Part shown: positions 42,554 through 52,613 of the stretch, in pieces | How the letters are laid out: every line of letters starts with the position of its first letter | Position numbering within the stretch: the stretch's first letter is position 1 | NCBI GenBank assembly: GCA_017522135.1 | Contig: JAFXAB010000001.1 | Location: 1 to 64,000 of the forward strand | Source: Bacteroidaceae bacterium | GTDB lineage: Bacteria; Bacteroidota; Bacteroidia; Bacteroidales; Barnesiellaceae_A | Reading direction: 5' to 3' | DNA: 64,000 nt | The notes under the pieces: generated by a model | What the model was told of the DNA's origin: nothing | Databases searched by the model: none | Seen by the model: only the letters and a program-made list of their open reading frames with translations | Program-made: the position numbers and the translations under genes

Positions 42554-45448
42554 ATGAAAACTACTATGAAACACACAATCGCAATTGTACTGATGACGTT
42601 GCTTTGCGTTCCGTTGTTTGCTCAAGTACCACGGTCTATCGAGCAACTAAGGGGCGATAGTCAATCTATCTTGGAAAACGTTGCAAGACGCAAAACCGAC
42701 CATCGCCGAGCCTTGAAAGTAGAAAACACCACTCCCAATGCTCATACGTTTGCATATACATGGGGTACTCTGGAAAATGAGGATGGTACTACATGGTATT
42801 ATACACAATCTTTTGAGGAGAGAGATTGGTACATAGGCTCGTCAGAGATTGTTATTTACAACAACAACTTTGAGGAAATGAGCAAGCTCAATGTCGTTAT
42901 CCCGCAAGAATTGAATGTAAATGATATTGCTCCTGTATATTTCATCACATCGCAATTCTTTGATACCGATGCAAGCAGCGTAGAGATACCGGTGTTTGTA
43001 CATGCAGTAGATAATGGTACACAGATAAACAAGGTGTATGTGTATAATCTCAACGGAGAGAAGGTACAAGAGTATGACTCTCGCTCTATGATATACTTTA
43101 CAGCAGCCAATGACTACCGTCGAGTGTTGTTGGTAAATGAGATAAACGGAGACATGATTATAGACATCATGACTCCGGCCGAAGGCGACGGTGCCCCTAC
43201 CTCCGAACACCAATTTGTAATAGACCAGGACTTGCTATACTATAGCAATGGTCCGGCACTCAGCTACTATGCACTCGAAGGCAATCCATATTATAGCATC
43301 GCACACTTTGAGAAACCCTGCATGGATGGCATGGACCCCGAAACATTTGTCCCCACACAGGCTCCCGATAACTACTTGGTTGTAAAAACATACAACCAAA
43401 ATTTTGAGAGAGTCGATTCGCTGAAAATTTCTTTAGATGCAACAGACGAAAATGCCACTTACGGATTTGCTTCGCTGGGAATGTTGTCGTACAATGATGT
43501 GAGATTGGGCGAATTTACCAATGACAATCAACGCAACTATATCATTACCCACTACGAATACTTTGCGCAGAGTGACGAGTTTTCATACCATTTCAAGGTA
43601 TACGACCAAGAGGGCAACTATGTAAAGACCATTGTCGAGAACACCAGCACATGGTTTGGATTGAGTAATATTGAAGGTTGCGAGGAGCAAATGGCTTTCT
43701 TGAAGATGACAACCGATGGCCAGATAATGGAGATGATCGATATACCTTCATGTCAGGTAGCCGCAACATTCCCCGCCATCGTAGACGGATACCGCATCTC
43801 AACAACCCTCGACCGCTACCCCGTTGGCGAAGATTATCAATATGTAATAGGATTGAGCCAAGCCGAAGTAAATGCTGATGGCGATGCCATAGCCCGCATT
43901 GGTTGGTACAATCGTGATTGCAGTGTCGATCACTATGCCGAGTTCAATTTGGGGAAAAATGCCGAAGGTTTTACACCCTACATTGCCAGCTATGTACTCG
44001 ACCCGTATTTGTTCAACACCGATGGCAAAAGAGAATATTTCTACCTGGCAATGAACAAACGCTCCGATAATAGCGAGGTGCTTGACAAAGTTCTATACTT
44101 GGCCGACGAAGATGGCAATGTATTGCGCACCATCAAGCCCGAGGACGGTAATGAAATAGAGTTCTCGAGTGGCGACATCTTTGACTTCTATACCGCCTAT
44201 CCCAAGATGGTCTTGTCGTTCTACAATGGCGAGAAAGATGCCTTTGAAATTCAATACTTCAATCTACCCTTCGACTCGTTTACAAGTGGTGGTAATGGCT
44301 CGCAAGACGAACCTTATGTGATAACAACACCCGGCGAGCTGGCTCAAATGCACACCGCATATAATGCAAACTTCATACTTGGCAATGATATAGATATGAG
44401 CGAATATCCTCGCCCATACATTGCCCCTACTGAGTTTGGCTCTACTTTTGACGGTAATAATTATACTATTTCAAACATAGAGCTTAATAATGGTGGTATG
44501 TTTGACATGCTACATCATGGAACAGTAAAAAATCTACAACTGCAATCCCCTACACTAAATATAGGCGATAACAATATCGATATGGGTATAATTGCCAATA
44601 GTGCTGTGCAAGTCACAATAGAGAATGTCCACATCTACGATGCCTATATTTATGGAAACGGTGATAACAGTAATCATGTAGGTGGTATATTGGGTCAGGC
44701 ATCATATACCGATATCAACGCTGTATCGATGTTGCGTGCCTACGATATGTATCAAATCAACAACTTCGGTGGTATAGTAGGCGCGATGGATAATAGCAAT
44801 ATCAATGCCGCTGTTACTACCGGCAGTATAGACTTTGGCAAGAACTTTGGTGGCATTGCCTCATTCGTTTCATGCAGTAATATCAGCAACGCTCACACCG
44901 AGTTTGCCCTGCTATTGCCCCACACATCGGGCGGTATTGTGGCAACTTTAAATGGAGAAACTTTCGATTCGACCATAAAACACTGCTACTCGACAAGCTT
45001 TGCCTATGGCGAGCTGGATGAATTTGATTATCCCACTCATGATTATAGGGATATTGTTTACACCAACAATGAAGGTACAATAACCAATTGTGTGGGTGGT
45101 GAAGCAATAATGAACGAGGGTCGTCAATTCTTTGAAGAACTCGGATTTGCCTATGGCTCTACTTACGATGCACCATGGACAGGCGAAGGCCTTCCTATCC
45201 TATACTTTGAGAATGATTACCATAGCACTCCTACAATAGAGAATGTCGATAATGGCATCGTATTTAATGGATGTACTGTTGAAGTATGCAATGCACAGAG
45301 TATAACAATCTACAATATGCAAGGTATGCTTGTGCGCACTGTCAATGGCTCATCTCTTGATGTCAGCGGCGTAGGAGATGGTATTTATATAGTATCGGCT
45401 ATTAATGTCCAAGGCGAACATTCTACAAGCAAGATAGCTGTACGATAA
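42554..45448 (+). CDS. secreted GLUG-repeat protein with T9SS sorting domain
   Basis: A 964-aa exported protein. A signal peptide (IAIVLMTLLCVPLFA) precedes a long beta-rich region of unknown fold (about 40-570). A GLUG-repeat part follows (about 590-800) with GGSQDEP-type entry, NFILGNDIDMS and repeats GGILGQAS, GGIVGAMD, GGIASFVS and GGIVATLN. The last 70 residues look like a type IX secretion C-terminal domain (SITIYNMQGMLVRTVNG; GIYIVSAI; ending KIAVR). It is expected at the cell surface or released, as an adhesin or binding protein. The ligand is unknown. Confidence 0.82.
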   Translation: MKTTMKHTIAIVLMTLLCVPLFAQVPRSIEQLRGDSQSILENVARRKTDHRRALKVENTTPNAHTFAYTWGTLENEDGTTWYYTQSFEERDWYIGSSEIVIYNNNFEEMSKLNVVIPQELNVNDIAPVYFITSQFFDTDASSVEIPVFVHAVDNGTQINKVYVYNLNGEKVQEYDSRSMIYFTAANDYRRVLLVNEINGDMIIDIMTPAEGDGAPTSEHQFVIDQDLLYYSNGPALSYYALEGNPYYSIAHFEKPCMDGMDPETFVPTQAPDNYLVVKTYNQNFERVDSLKISLDATDENATYGFASLGMLSYNDVRLGEFTNDNQRNYIITHYEYFAQSDEFSYHFKVYDQEGNYVKTIVENTSTWFGLSNIEGCEEQMAFLKMTTDGQIMEMIDIPSCQVAATFPAIVDGYRISTTLDRYPVGEDYQYVIGLSQAEVNADGDAIARIGWYNRDCSVDHYAEFNLGKNAEGFTPYIASYVLDPYLFNTDGKREYFYLAMNKRSDNSEVLDKVLYLADEDGNVLRTIKPEDGNEIEFSSGDIFDFYTAYPKMVLSFYNGEKDAFEIQYFNLPFDSFTSGGNGSQDEPYVITTPGELAQMHTAYNANFILGNDIDMSEYPRPYIAPTEFGSTFDGNNYTISNIELNNGGMFDMLHHGTVKNLQLQSPTLNIGDNNIDMGIIANSAVQVTIENVHIYDAYIYGNGDNSNHVGGILGQASYTDINAVSMLRAYDMYQINNFGGIVGAMDNSNINAAVTTGSIDFGKNFGGIASFVSCSNISNAHTEFALLLPHTSGGIVATLNGETFDSTIKHCYSTSFAYGELDEFDYPTHDYRDIVYTNNEGTITNCVGGEAIMNEGRQFFEELGFAYGSTYDAPWTGEGLPILYFENDYHSTPTIENVDNGIVFNGCTVEVCNAQSITIYNMQGMLVRTVNGSSLDVSGVGDGIYIVSAINVQGEHSTSKIAVR

Positions 45449-45467
45449 AAGAAAAATAAATTGATAA

Positions 45468-45504
45468 AAAATCCGGCTTCAATCCCCGAAGCCGGATTTT
45501 TTTG
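45468..45504 (+). terminator. intrinsic terminator
   Basis: AAAATCCGGCTTC at 45468-45480 pairs with GAAGCCGGATTTT at 45488-45500, then T residues. It ends the GLUG-protein transcript. Confidence 0.85.
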
Positions 45505-45579
45505 TTACATTTGTCATAAATACAAATATCTATTGTGTTGCAAAGAAAATTTTACTGACACCTAAATTGAGTAAATATT

Positions 45580-45741
45580 ATGTCGTGTTTAAGAGTCATC
45601 TTATGTATTATCTTTCCACCCCTTGCTGTTATCGATAAGGGTTGCGGCTCTATTGCCATTGTCACCCTGCTCACCCTGTGTGGTTGGATACCGGGTGTAA
45701 TAGGAGCATTGGTAATCCTCAACAAAAACGAGAAACAATAG
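45580..45741 (+). CDS. Pmp3/YqaE family membrane micro-protein, 53 aa
   Basis: A tiny integral membrane protein of the Pmp3/UPF0057 family, linked to membrane potential and cold or salt stress in yeast and plants. The family signature is clear: IFPPLAVIDKGCG then LLTLCGWIPGVIGALVIL, giving two transmembrane helices. It begins with ATG at 45580 and ends with TAG at 45741. It lies between the GLUG gene and a bidirectional hairpin. Confidence 0.88.
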   Translation: MSCLRVILCIIFPPLAVIDKGCGSIAIVTLLTLCGWIPGVIGALVILNKNEKQ

Positions 45742-45780
45742 CTATCTATTGATCTATAGGTGTCGTACACCTAAATAAGT

Positions 45781-45814
45781 GAGGCGGTTGCATTAAGGAT
45801 GATGCAACCGCCTC
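45781..45814. terminator. bidirectional terminator
   Basis: A perfect 13-bp stem, GAGGCGGTTGCAT at 45781-45793 with ATGCAACCGCCTC at 45802-45814 and an 8-nt loop, located between the plus-strand Pmp3 gene and the minus-strand TPR gene. T-runs on both sides are weak. Confidence 0.65.
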
Positions 45815-45839
45815 GCTTTATGATATCGATAATGCTATC

Positions 45840-47114
45840 TTAGAAACCCATCTCCATTTCAATGAGTTTGAGATTTTTAGCATCGTTGAGGTTGTAGTAG
45901 ATGGTACGGAGTGCTACCATATGATCACGCTCGTTGGGGTCGAGTTGGTGAGCTTTCTCAAGGTAGGGCAATGCTTTACGATAGAGAGGAAGCACCTCAG
46001 CCTCCTTGGCGGCATTGAACTCAGTTGTATTAGTAATCTTCTCGCTCAATTCCAAATCCTTTCCAACACCTTGATTATAGTATACACGTCCTATATTACC
46101 TATTGCAAGAGCAAAGTTGGGGTTCATGTCGATAGCTTTCTTGAAGCAGTCGATAGCACCATCAATATCGCCCTGAGCCTCAAGGAGTTGACCTTTGACA
46201 TTCCACAACTCGGGGTTTTCGGGGTCATTGGCAACCACTTCATTAAGAAAATTGACAGCCTTCTCATATTCATTGGCTGCAATGTAGAGGTTGATGAGGC
46301 GAATGCTGTAGTAGTTCTCCTTTTGAGTGAAAGTTGTACCGTCGGGGCGAGTGGCAACAACATCGAGGTTTGAGAAGAGCTCGTTACCTTCATTCAAGAT
46401 AGAAACGAGGTTGGCGGTATCTTGTGCAATTTCATATTGACCTACAATAAATTTGTAGACATTGTTTTGCTCATAACCGTTACCCTTAGCACGGAGCAAA
46501 GCCTTCAAAGTCAAGTCTCTGTCGCCCGTGTTGAGAGCAGCCAACGCAGCATTGTACTCAAGCATGGCATAGATAGAGTCGGCAGGCATTTGCTTGGCCA
46601 TGCTTGCCATGAAAGGAAGGTCGCGAATTTCAATAAAAATGTTCCACATCTCATAGGCTTTCATGTACTCTTGTGCATTGAAGTAGCGTACACCGGCATT
46701 GATATAACCGTCAGAGTTGGCCAACAAGTCTTTTTGGATGTTTTTGATATATTTGGGTTTTACTTTACCCTTGGCGTTGGGGAGAGTGTCGAGAGCCACT
46801 GCCTTACGATAGTATTTGTATCCATTTTCAAGGGCAAGATCCATCTCGGCTTCCTTAACTGCCATACCAAATTGAGCTTGCTCGTTTTCTTTCTCAAAGA
46901 AACGTTGTTCGATGTTACCTGCAACATACCAAGCCTTTACATCCTCGGCCGACTCGCCTGCAAGTGCCTCTTGAATAGTATTGCGAGCTGCCTTGAAATC
47001 GGGTTTTTCAGCCTTTTTAGCCAAGCTCCATGCTTGTTCTACCAATGCTTTTTGACCAAACGAAAGAGTTGCTGAGAGAAGCAACAATGAAGCTGTCAAT
47101 AATGTTTTTTTCAT
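45840..47114 (-). CDS. secreted TPR protein downstream of gyrA
   Basis: A 424-aa exported protein: signal peptide MKKTLLTASLLLLSATLSFG, then helical repeats typical of TPRs (AAKWYVAGN-like AWYVAGNIEQRFFEKE; YEYNAALAALNTGDRDLTLKAL; LWNVKGQLLEAQGDIDGAIDCFKKAIDMNP; ALAIGNIGRVYYNQG). It is predicted to be periplasmic. It follows gyrA by 38 nt on the same strand, so the two could be one transcription unit. The function is unknown; TPR proteins bind partners. Confidence 0.82.
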   Translation of the reverse strand: MKKTLLTASLLLLSATLSFGQKALVEQAWSLAKKAEKPDFKAARNTIQEALAGESAEDVKAWYVAGNIEQRFFEKENEQAQFGMAVKEAEMDLALENGYKYYRKAVALDTLPNAKGKVKPKYIKNIQKDLLANSDGYINAGVRYFNAQEYMKAYEMWNIFIEIRDLPFMASMAKQMPADSIYAMLEYNAALAALNTGDRDLTLKALLRAKGNGYEQNNVYKFIVGQYEIAQDTANLVSILNEGNELFSNLDVVATRPDGTTFTQKENYYSIRLINLYIAANEYEKAVNFLNEVVANDPENPELWNVKGQLLEAQGDIDGAIDCFKKAIDMNPNFALAIGNIGRVYYNQGVGKDLELSEKITNTTEFNAAKEAEVLPLYRKALPYLEKAHQLDPNERDHMVALRTIYYNLNDAKNLKLIEMEMGF

Positions 47115-47152
47115 AATTTTTGTTGTTATGGTTTTTTATAATGTTTAGACTT

Positions 47153-49696
47153 TTATTCATTAGAGAGGTTTAAATTCTCTTGCGAAGATGTTATATCTTC
47201 GTTATTTTCGGGGGATGAAGAATCGGCAGTCTCTTCTGCGACATCTTCCGTAGCCGAGAGTACCTTACATACCGAGGCAATCTCATCGTTGCGTTTTTCG
47301 AGGTTGATGATGCGCACACCCTGTGTGGCACGTCCCATCACACGCACATCGGCAACTTTCATGCGCAGGGTTATACCCGACTTGTTGATGATTACCAAGT
47401 CGTTCTCGTCAGTTACGTTTTTGATAGCTACTACTTTACCTGTCTTTTCGGTTATCTTCATGGTTGCAACACCTTTACCACCACGATTGGTTATGCGGTA
47501 GTCTTCGGCAATAGAACGCTTACCATAACCTTGCTCCGATATAACCATGACAGTCTCTTCTTGGAAGTTCTTGACAACAATCATACCTACAGCGGCATCT
47601 TGTCCGTCTTCATCGAGTCTGATACCACGCACACCGGTTGCTACGCGACCCATCTCGCGCACAGTGCTCTCGTGGAAGGTAATGGCACGACCGTTGCGGT
47701 TGGCAATAACAAGGTGGCAGTTGCCATCTGTGAGGCGTACGTCGATGAGTTGGTCGCCTTCGAGGATGTTGATGGCATTGACACCATTCTGACGAGGACG
47801 TGAATATGCTTCGAGTTTGGTTTTCTTAATGATACCATTACGTGTACAGAATACAAGATTGTGTGTAGTGTTATACTCGGGGTCTTGCAATTGTTTTACA
47901 CGTATAAAGGCATTGACTTTGTCGTCCGACTCGATGTTGAGCATATTTTGTATAGCACGACCCTTCGAGTTTTTGGCACCTTCGGGTATTTCGTATACCT
48001 TGAGCCAATAGCAACGTCCCTTTTGTGTAAAGAAGAGCATATAGTTGTGCATAGAAGCCGGATAGATATACTCGATGAAGTCTTCGTCGCGAGTATCGCT
48101 ACCCTTAGCACCTACTCCACCTCTGTTTTGTGCACGGAACTCTGTGAGAGGTGTACGCTTGATATATCCCATGTGCGATATGGTGATAATCATCTCATCG
48201 TCGGCATAGAAATCCTCGGCGTTAAACTCCTCACTTGCATACACAATATCGGTACGACGCTCGTCGCCATATTTCTCTTTTATCTCGTTCAACTCATCTT
48301 TGATGACTTGCATACACACCTCGTTGTTGGAGAGAATCTCTTTAAATCGACGTATGGCTTCTTCTACTTGTTGGAACTCGGCATGCAACTTGTCTTGTTC
48401 AAGACCGGTAAGTTGACGCAAGCGCATCTCGACAATTGCGGCGGCTTGCTTGTCGCTGAGAGCAAAACGCTCCATCAATCGGTTGCGTGCTTGCTCGCCA
48501 TTTTGCGATGAACGTATTATGGCAATAACTTCGTCGATATTGTCGCTGGCAATAATCAAGCCTTCAAGTATATGTGCTCGCTCTTCGGCCTTCTCAAGAT
48601 CATACTGAGTGCGACGTATTACAACCTCGTGACGATGGTCGATGAATGCTTGCAACAGTTGCTTGAGGTTGAGCAATTGCGGACGGCCATTGACAAGGGC
48701 TATGTTGTTGACGCTGAATGATGATTGCAAAGCCGTCATCTTATAGAGCTTGTTGAGCACCACGCTGGCATTTGAATCGCGCTTGATGTCGATAACAATG
48801 CGCATACCGCTACGGTCGCTCTCGTCATTGATGTTTGATATACCATCAAGGCGTTTTTCCTCAACAAGGTCGGCAATGTTTTTGATAAGCTCGGCTTTGT
48901 TTACACCATAAGGTATCTCATTTACAATAATCGACTCGCGGTTGCCATCGCTTTCAATCTCGGCTTTGGCACGTACGATGATGCGGCCACGACCTGTTTC
49001 AAAAGCATCTTTTACACCCGAATAGCCATAAATGGTGGCACCGGTTGGGAAATCGGGAGCTTTCACGTATTGCATCAAGTCGGCAACTTCGGCCTCGGGG
49101 TTGTCAATAAGAGCTATAGAAGCATCTATACATTCCGAGAGGTTGTGTGGAGGCATATTTGTAGCCATACCTACAGCTATACCCGATGCACCGTTTACCA
49201 ACAATTGAGGTATGCGTGTGGGTAGGACTGTGGGTTCTTCGAGTGTATTATCGAAGTTGGGCGAAAAATCGACAGTGCGCTTGTTGATATCGGCAAGCAT
49301 CTCCTCGGCAATGCGAGAGAGGCGCGCCTCGGTATAACGCATTGCGGCAGGTGAGTCTCCATCGATAGAACCAAAGTTGCCTTGACCATCGACCATACAA
49401 TAGCGCAATGACCAATCTTGAGCCATACGAGCAAGGGCAAAGTATACCGATGAGTCTCCATGAGGGTGATACTTACCGAGTACCTCACCGACTATACGTG
49501 CACATTTCTTGTAGGGTTGGTTATGTGTATTGTTGAGACGTTCCATTCCGTACAGAATACGACGGTGTACAGGTTTAAGACCATCTCTTACATCGGGCAA
49601 GGCTCGAGCAACGATTACCGACATCGAATAGTCGATATACGATGATTGCATCACCTGTTCGATGTTTACTTTCTGAATTTTGTCTTGGTCCAGCAT
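47153..49696 (-). CDS. gyrA: DNA gyrase subunit A
   Basis: An 847-aa GyrA, the DNA-cleaving subunit that introduces negative supercoils with GyrB. The N-terminal pattern YSMSVIVARALPDVRDGL, the quinolone region HPHGDSSVYFALARM (Ser82 equivalent to E. coli Ser83; the residue matching Asp87 is Phe), the active-site Tyr121 in AAMRYTEARL, and a C-terminal beta-pinwheel with a QNRGGVGAKGS-type GyrA box are present. The last 25 residues are acidic and low-complexity. A -7 box lies upstream at 49792-49799. Confidence 0.96.
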   Translation of the reverse strand: MLDQDKIQKVNIEQVMQSSYIDYSMSVIVARALPDVRDGLKPVHRRILYGMERLNNTHNQPYKKCARIVGEVLGKYHPHGDSSVYFALARMAQDWSLRYCMVDGQGNFGSIDGDSPAAMRYTEARLSRIAEEMLADINKRTVDFSPNFDNTLEEPTVLPTRIPQLLVNGASGIAVGMATNMPPHNLSECIDASIALIDNPEAEVADLMQYVKAPDFPTGATIYGYSGVKDAFETGRGRIIVRAKAEIESDGNRESIIVNEIPYGVNKAELIKNIADLVEEKRLDGISNINDESDRSGMRIVIDIKRDSNASVVLNKLYKMTALQSSFSVNNIALVNGRPQLLNLKQLLQAFIDHRHEVVIRRTQYDLEKAEERAHILEGLIIASDNIDEVIAIIRSSQNGEQARNRLMERFALSDKQAAAIVEMRLRQLTGLEQDKLHAEFQQVEEAIRRFKEILSNNEVCMQVIKDELNEIKEKYGDERRTDIVYASEEFNAEDFYADDEMIITISHMGYIKRTPLTEFRAQNRGGVGAKGSDTRDEDFIEYIYPASMHNYMLFFTQKGRCYWLKVYEIPEGAKNSKGRAIQNMLNIESDDKVNAFIRVKQLQDPEYNTTHNLVFCTRNGIIKKTKLEAYSRPRQNGVNAINILEGDQLIDVRLTDGNCHLVIANRNGRAITFHESTVREMGRVATGVRGIRLDEDGQDAAVGMIVVKNFQEETVMVISEQGYGKRSIAEDYRITNRGGKGVATMKITEKTGKVVAIKNVTDENDLVIINKSGITLRMKVADVRVMGRATQGVRIINLEKRNDEIASVCKVLSATEDVAEETADSSSPENNEDITSSQENLNLSNE

Positions 49697-49763
49697 ATAA
49701 TTAGTTTGTTTTCTATTTGTTTTTTCTTTGTTACATACAACCTATCCTATTGATTTAAGGTAT

Positions 49764-49777
49764 CGCGCGCGTGCGCG
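49764..49777. other. alternating CG tract in the gyrA leader
   Basis: A 14-bp run of alternating pyrimidine and purine (cgcgcgcgtgcgcg) within the expected gyrA 5' leader. In the minus-strand RNA it can fold as a small GC hairpin; as DNA it could adopt the Z form under negative supercoiling. Confidence 0.4.
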
Positions 49778-49791
49778 TAGGTAATAGCGTA

Positions 49792-49799
49792 CAAAGATA
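49792..49799 (-). promoter_or_regulatory. -7 box of gyrA
   Basis: TATCTTTG on the minus strand matches TAnnTTTG and would start transcription near 49785, with a leader of about 90 nt. No clear -33 TTG was found at the right distance. Confidence 0.5.
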
Positions 49800-49933
49800 G
49801 TCATTTTTTGCTCAACTTAGCACCTATTTATTGTTTTTTAAAACTCTGTCTCCAAAAATTCGGCACACTATTTGTTTAATATCTAAAAACGAATGATATA
49901 AATTTTTATAGAGGTATATATGACAAAAACTAC

Positions 49934-49941
49934 TACCTTTG
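49934..49941 (+). promoter_or_regulatory. -7 box of clpC
   Basis: TACCTTTG matches TAnnTTTG, about 40 nt before the clpC ATG. The -33 box is unclear. This and the gyrA box serve divergent genes from one 285-bp intergenic region. Confidence 0.5.
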
Positions 49942-49981
49942 TCAGCGAAAAAGGATAAAAGGTTAGGTGAACAAATATTAT

Positions 49982-52516
49982 ATGGAAAGAAATTTTTCAA
50001 TTCACGCCAAAAGCGTGTTAGCATATAGTCGAGAGGAGGCCGGTCGCTTGCAAAACACCGATATATTGCCCGAGCACTTATTGCTGGGTATTATTCGTGA
50101 TGGCGAGAGCCGTGCCATTGATGCTATCCTCAGCCTCGGAATAAACCCGCTCGTGTTGCGCAGGGCTATCGAAAAGGAACTTGCCACTGACGAGGAGGTT
50201 GTTTCGGGACAGGAAATCACAATAAGTAAAAGTACCGATCGTGTGCTGAAAATGAGCATGCTTGAGTCGCGTATGATGAAATGCAACGAAACCGATACGG
50301 AACATATCTTGTTGGCTATCTTGCGTGACAAGAACAATGCTGCGTCGCGAATTCTTAATGACAACAATGTAACATACGATGACGTTTTGTCTTATCTGAA
50401 GGATAGTACTGACACCTCATCGCATAAGTCAAAGCCTCAAATGGGTGCCGGATTTGAAGAAGATGAGGAAGACGATGATGTGCCACACATGTCGTCGAGT
50501 GGTAGTCAAAGACAATCTACCACGACATCAGCTCCGGGTAGCGAAACACCTGTATTAGACAACTTTGGCTCCGATATGACTCGCGCGGCCGAAGAGGGTC
50601 GCTTAGATCCTGTTGTAGGCCGAGAGATGGAGATTGAGCGATTGGCTCAGATCCTGAGTCGTCGTAAAAAAAACAACCCCATACTCATAGGTGAGCCGGG
50701 GGTGGGCAAGTCGGCTATTGTCGAAGGATTGGCATTGCGCATTGTGCAGCGCAAGGTGTCGCGTGTACTCTTTGGCAAGCGTGTTATATCTCTTGATGTA
50801 GGGTCTATTGTGGCCGGTACAAAGTATCGTGGACAGTTTGAGGAGCGTATGAAGGCTATTCTCAATGAGTTGTCGAAAAACCCCGATATCATACTCTTTA
50901 TCGACGAGATACACACTATTGTAGGAGCAGGTGGCGCAACAGGTACGCTCGATGCAGCCAACATGCTCAAGCCGGCACTTGCTCGAGGTGAATTGCAGTG
51001 CATAGGAGCTACAACATTAGACGAATACCGCAAGAATATAGAGAAGGATGGCGCACTTGAACGTCGCTTCCAGAAAATCATGGTTGAGCCTACAAGCCCC
51101 GAAGAGACATTGCAGATATTGCACAACATCAAGGAACGCTATGAAGACCACCATAATGTAACATATACCGATGATGCGTTGGAGGCCTGCGTAAAACTGA
51201 CCGGACGCTATATAAGCGATCGTAACTTCCCCGATAAAGCTATCGATGCCCTTGATGAAGCCGGCTCGCGTGTACATATAACCAATATTGTTGTCCCCAA
51301 GGAAATAGAAAATCTGGAACAACAAATAGAAGATGCCGGCAAGGAAAAAATGCGCGCTGTGAATGCTCAAAACTATGAGTTGGCAGCAAGCTATAGAGAT
51401 AAAGCACGCGAGTTGCAAGTAAAACTCGAACATGCCAAGCAGCAATGGGAGGCACACGTAGCCAAACACCGGGAACTTGTTGACGAAGAAAAGATAGCCG
51501 AGGTTGTAGCCATGATGTCGGGTGTGCCTCTGCAACGTGTGGCTGAGGGAGAAAGCAGTCGATTGCTGGATATGAATGATGTCATAAAGGGAGTAGTTAT
51601 AGGACAAGACAAGGCTGTAGACACCGTTGTAAAAGCTATACAACGCAATCGCATAGGACTCAAAGACCCCAATAAACCTATAGGGACGTTCTTGTTCCTC
51701 GGCCCTACCGGTGTGGGTAAAACTCACCTTGCCAAAAAGCTGGCCGAACAGCTTTTTGATAGCAAAGATGCACTTATTCGCATAGATATGAGCGAGTATA
51801 TGGAGAAATTCTCCGTGTCACGATTGGTGGGTGCGCCTCCGGGATATGTAGGCTACGAAGAAGGTGGTCAACTTACCGAGCGTGTACGTCGTAAGCCCTA
51901 CTCTGTTGTCTTACTCGATGAGATAGAAAAAGCTCACCCCGACACGTTCAACCTGCTGTTGCAAGTAATGGACGAAGGTCGATTGACCGACAGCCTGGGT
52001 CGTCAGGTAGACTTTAAAAATACGGTGATAATTCTTACCTCAAACATTGGCACACGACAACTCAAAGATTTCGGTCACGGTGTAGGCTATGCCGCACCCA
52101 ATGTAGACGAAAAAGAGAAATCGCGCAATGTAATTACAAAAGCTCTCAATCGTGCATTCTCGCCCGAGTTCCTTAATCGTGTCGACGATATAGTTATGTT
52201 TGACCAACTCGACAAAGAGTCTATATTCAAGATTATAGACATAGAATTGGTGGGGTTCCGCAACCGCATCGAACAACTTGGCTATAAACTTATTATTACC
52301 GACCAGGCCAAAGATTTTATTGCCGACAAGGGATATGACGTACAGTACGGAGCAAGACCACTGAAACGTGCCATACAAAAGTATCTCGAAGATGAAATGG
52401 CCGAAATGATAATACGTGCCGCCATACACAACGGCGATACGATAAAGGTCGACTATGACAAAAACGAAGATAAAATAATCACATCGGTTGAAGACACTTC
52501 ACTATCGGACAAATAA
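49982..52516 (+). CDS. clpC: ClpC-type ATP-dependent Clp protease ATP-binding subunit
   Basis: An 844-aa Hsp100 unfoldase that feeds proteins to ClpP or remodels aggregates. It has an N-terminal Clp_N repeat domain (residues 1-150), an acidic linker near 155-185, a first AAA module with [15 protein letters not shown], a UVR-type coiled coil (about 415-470), and a second AAA module with [28 protein letters not shown] and the C-terminal beta-domain. The start at 49982 ([11 protein letters not shown]) is preferred to an in-frame GTG at 49967. A terminator follows. Confidence 0.94.
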   Translation: MERNFSIHAKSVLAYSREEAGRLQNTDILPEHLLLGIIRDGESRAIDAILSLGINPLVLRRAIEKELATDEEVVSGQEITISKSTDRVLKMSMLESRMMKCNETDTEHILLAILRDKNNAASRILNDNNVTYDDVLSYLKDSTDTSSHKSKPQMGAGFEEDEEDDDVPHMSSSGSQRQSTTTSAPGSETPVLDNFGSDMTRAAEEGRLDPVVGREMEIERLAQILSRRKKNNPILIGEPGVGKSAIVEGLALRIVQRKVSRVLFGKRVISLDVGSIVAGTKYRGQFEERMKAILNELSKNPDIILFIDEIHTIVGAGGATGTLDAANMLKPALARGELQCIGATTLDEYRKNIEKDGALERRFQKIMVEPTSPEETLQILHNIKERYEDHHNVTYTDDALEACVKLTGRYISDRNFPDKAIDALDEAGSRVHITNIVVPKEIENLEQQIEDAGKEKMRAVNAQNYELAASYRDKARELQVKLEHAKQQWEAHVAKHRELVDEEKIAEVVAMMSGVPLQRVAEGESSRLLDMNDVIKGVVIGQDKAVDTVVKAIQRNRIGLKDPNKPIGTFLFLGPTGVGKTHLAKKLAEQLFDSKDALIRIDMSEYMEKFSVSRLVGAPPGYVGYEEGGQLTERVRRKPYSVVLLDEIEKAHPDTFNLLLQVMDEGRLTDSLGRQVDFKNTVIILTSNIGTRQLKDFGHGVGYAAPNVDEKEKSRNVITKALNRAFSPEFLNRVDDIVMFDQLDKESIFKIIDIELVGFRNRIEQLGYKLIITDQAKDFIADKGYDVQYGARPLKRAIQKYLEDEMAEMIIRAAIHNGDTIKVDYDKNEDKIITSVEDTSLSDK

Positions 52517-52536
52517 CCAATAAATTTTCAAGCCAA

Positions 52537-52569
52537 AATGTCAGCCTTTGACGGGCTGGCATTTTTTTT
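52537..52569 (+). terminator. intrinsic terminator of clpC
   Basis: AATGTCAGCC pairs with GGCTGGCATT (one G-T pair) around a TTTGACG loop, followed by a run of T. Confidence 0.85.
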
Positions 52570-52613
52570 GCTATACCTAAGTCAAAATGTAATAACTATA
52601 AATATTAAATATC

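Noticed and set aside
45552..45770. A minus-strand open frame of 72 aa
   Set aside because: It lies antisense to the Pmp3-family gene, which has a clear family match on the plus strand.
46422..48511. Plus-strand open frames of over 200 aa inside the gyrA and TPR region
   Set aside because: They are antisense shadows of well-identified genes; their composition (many Cys, Leu, Tyr, Val) is typical of reverse-strand translation.
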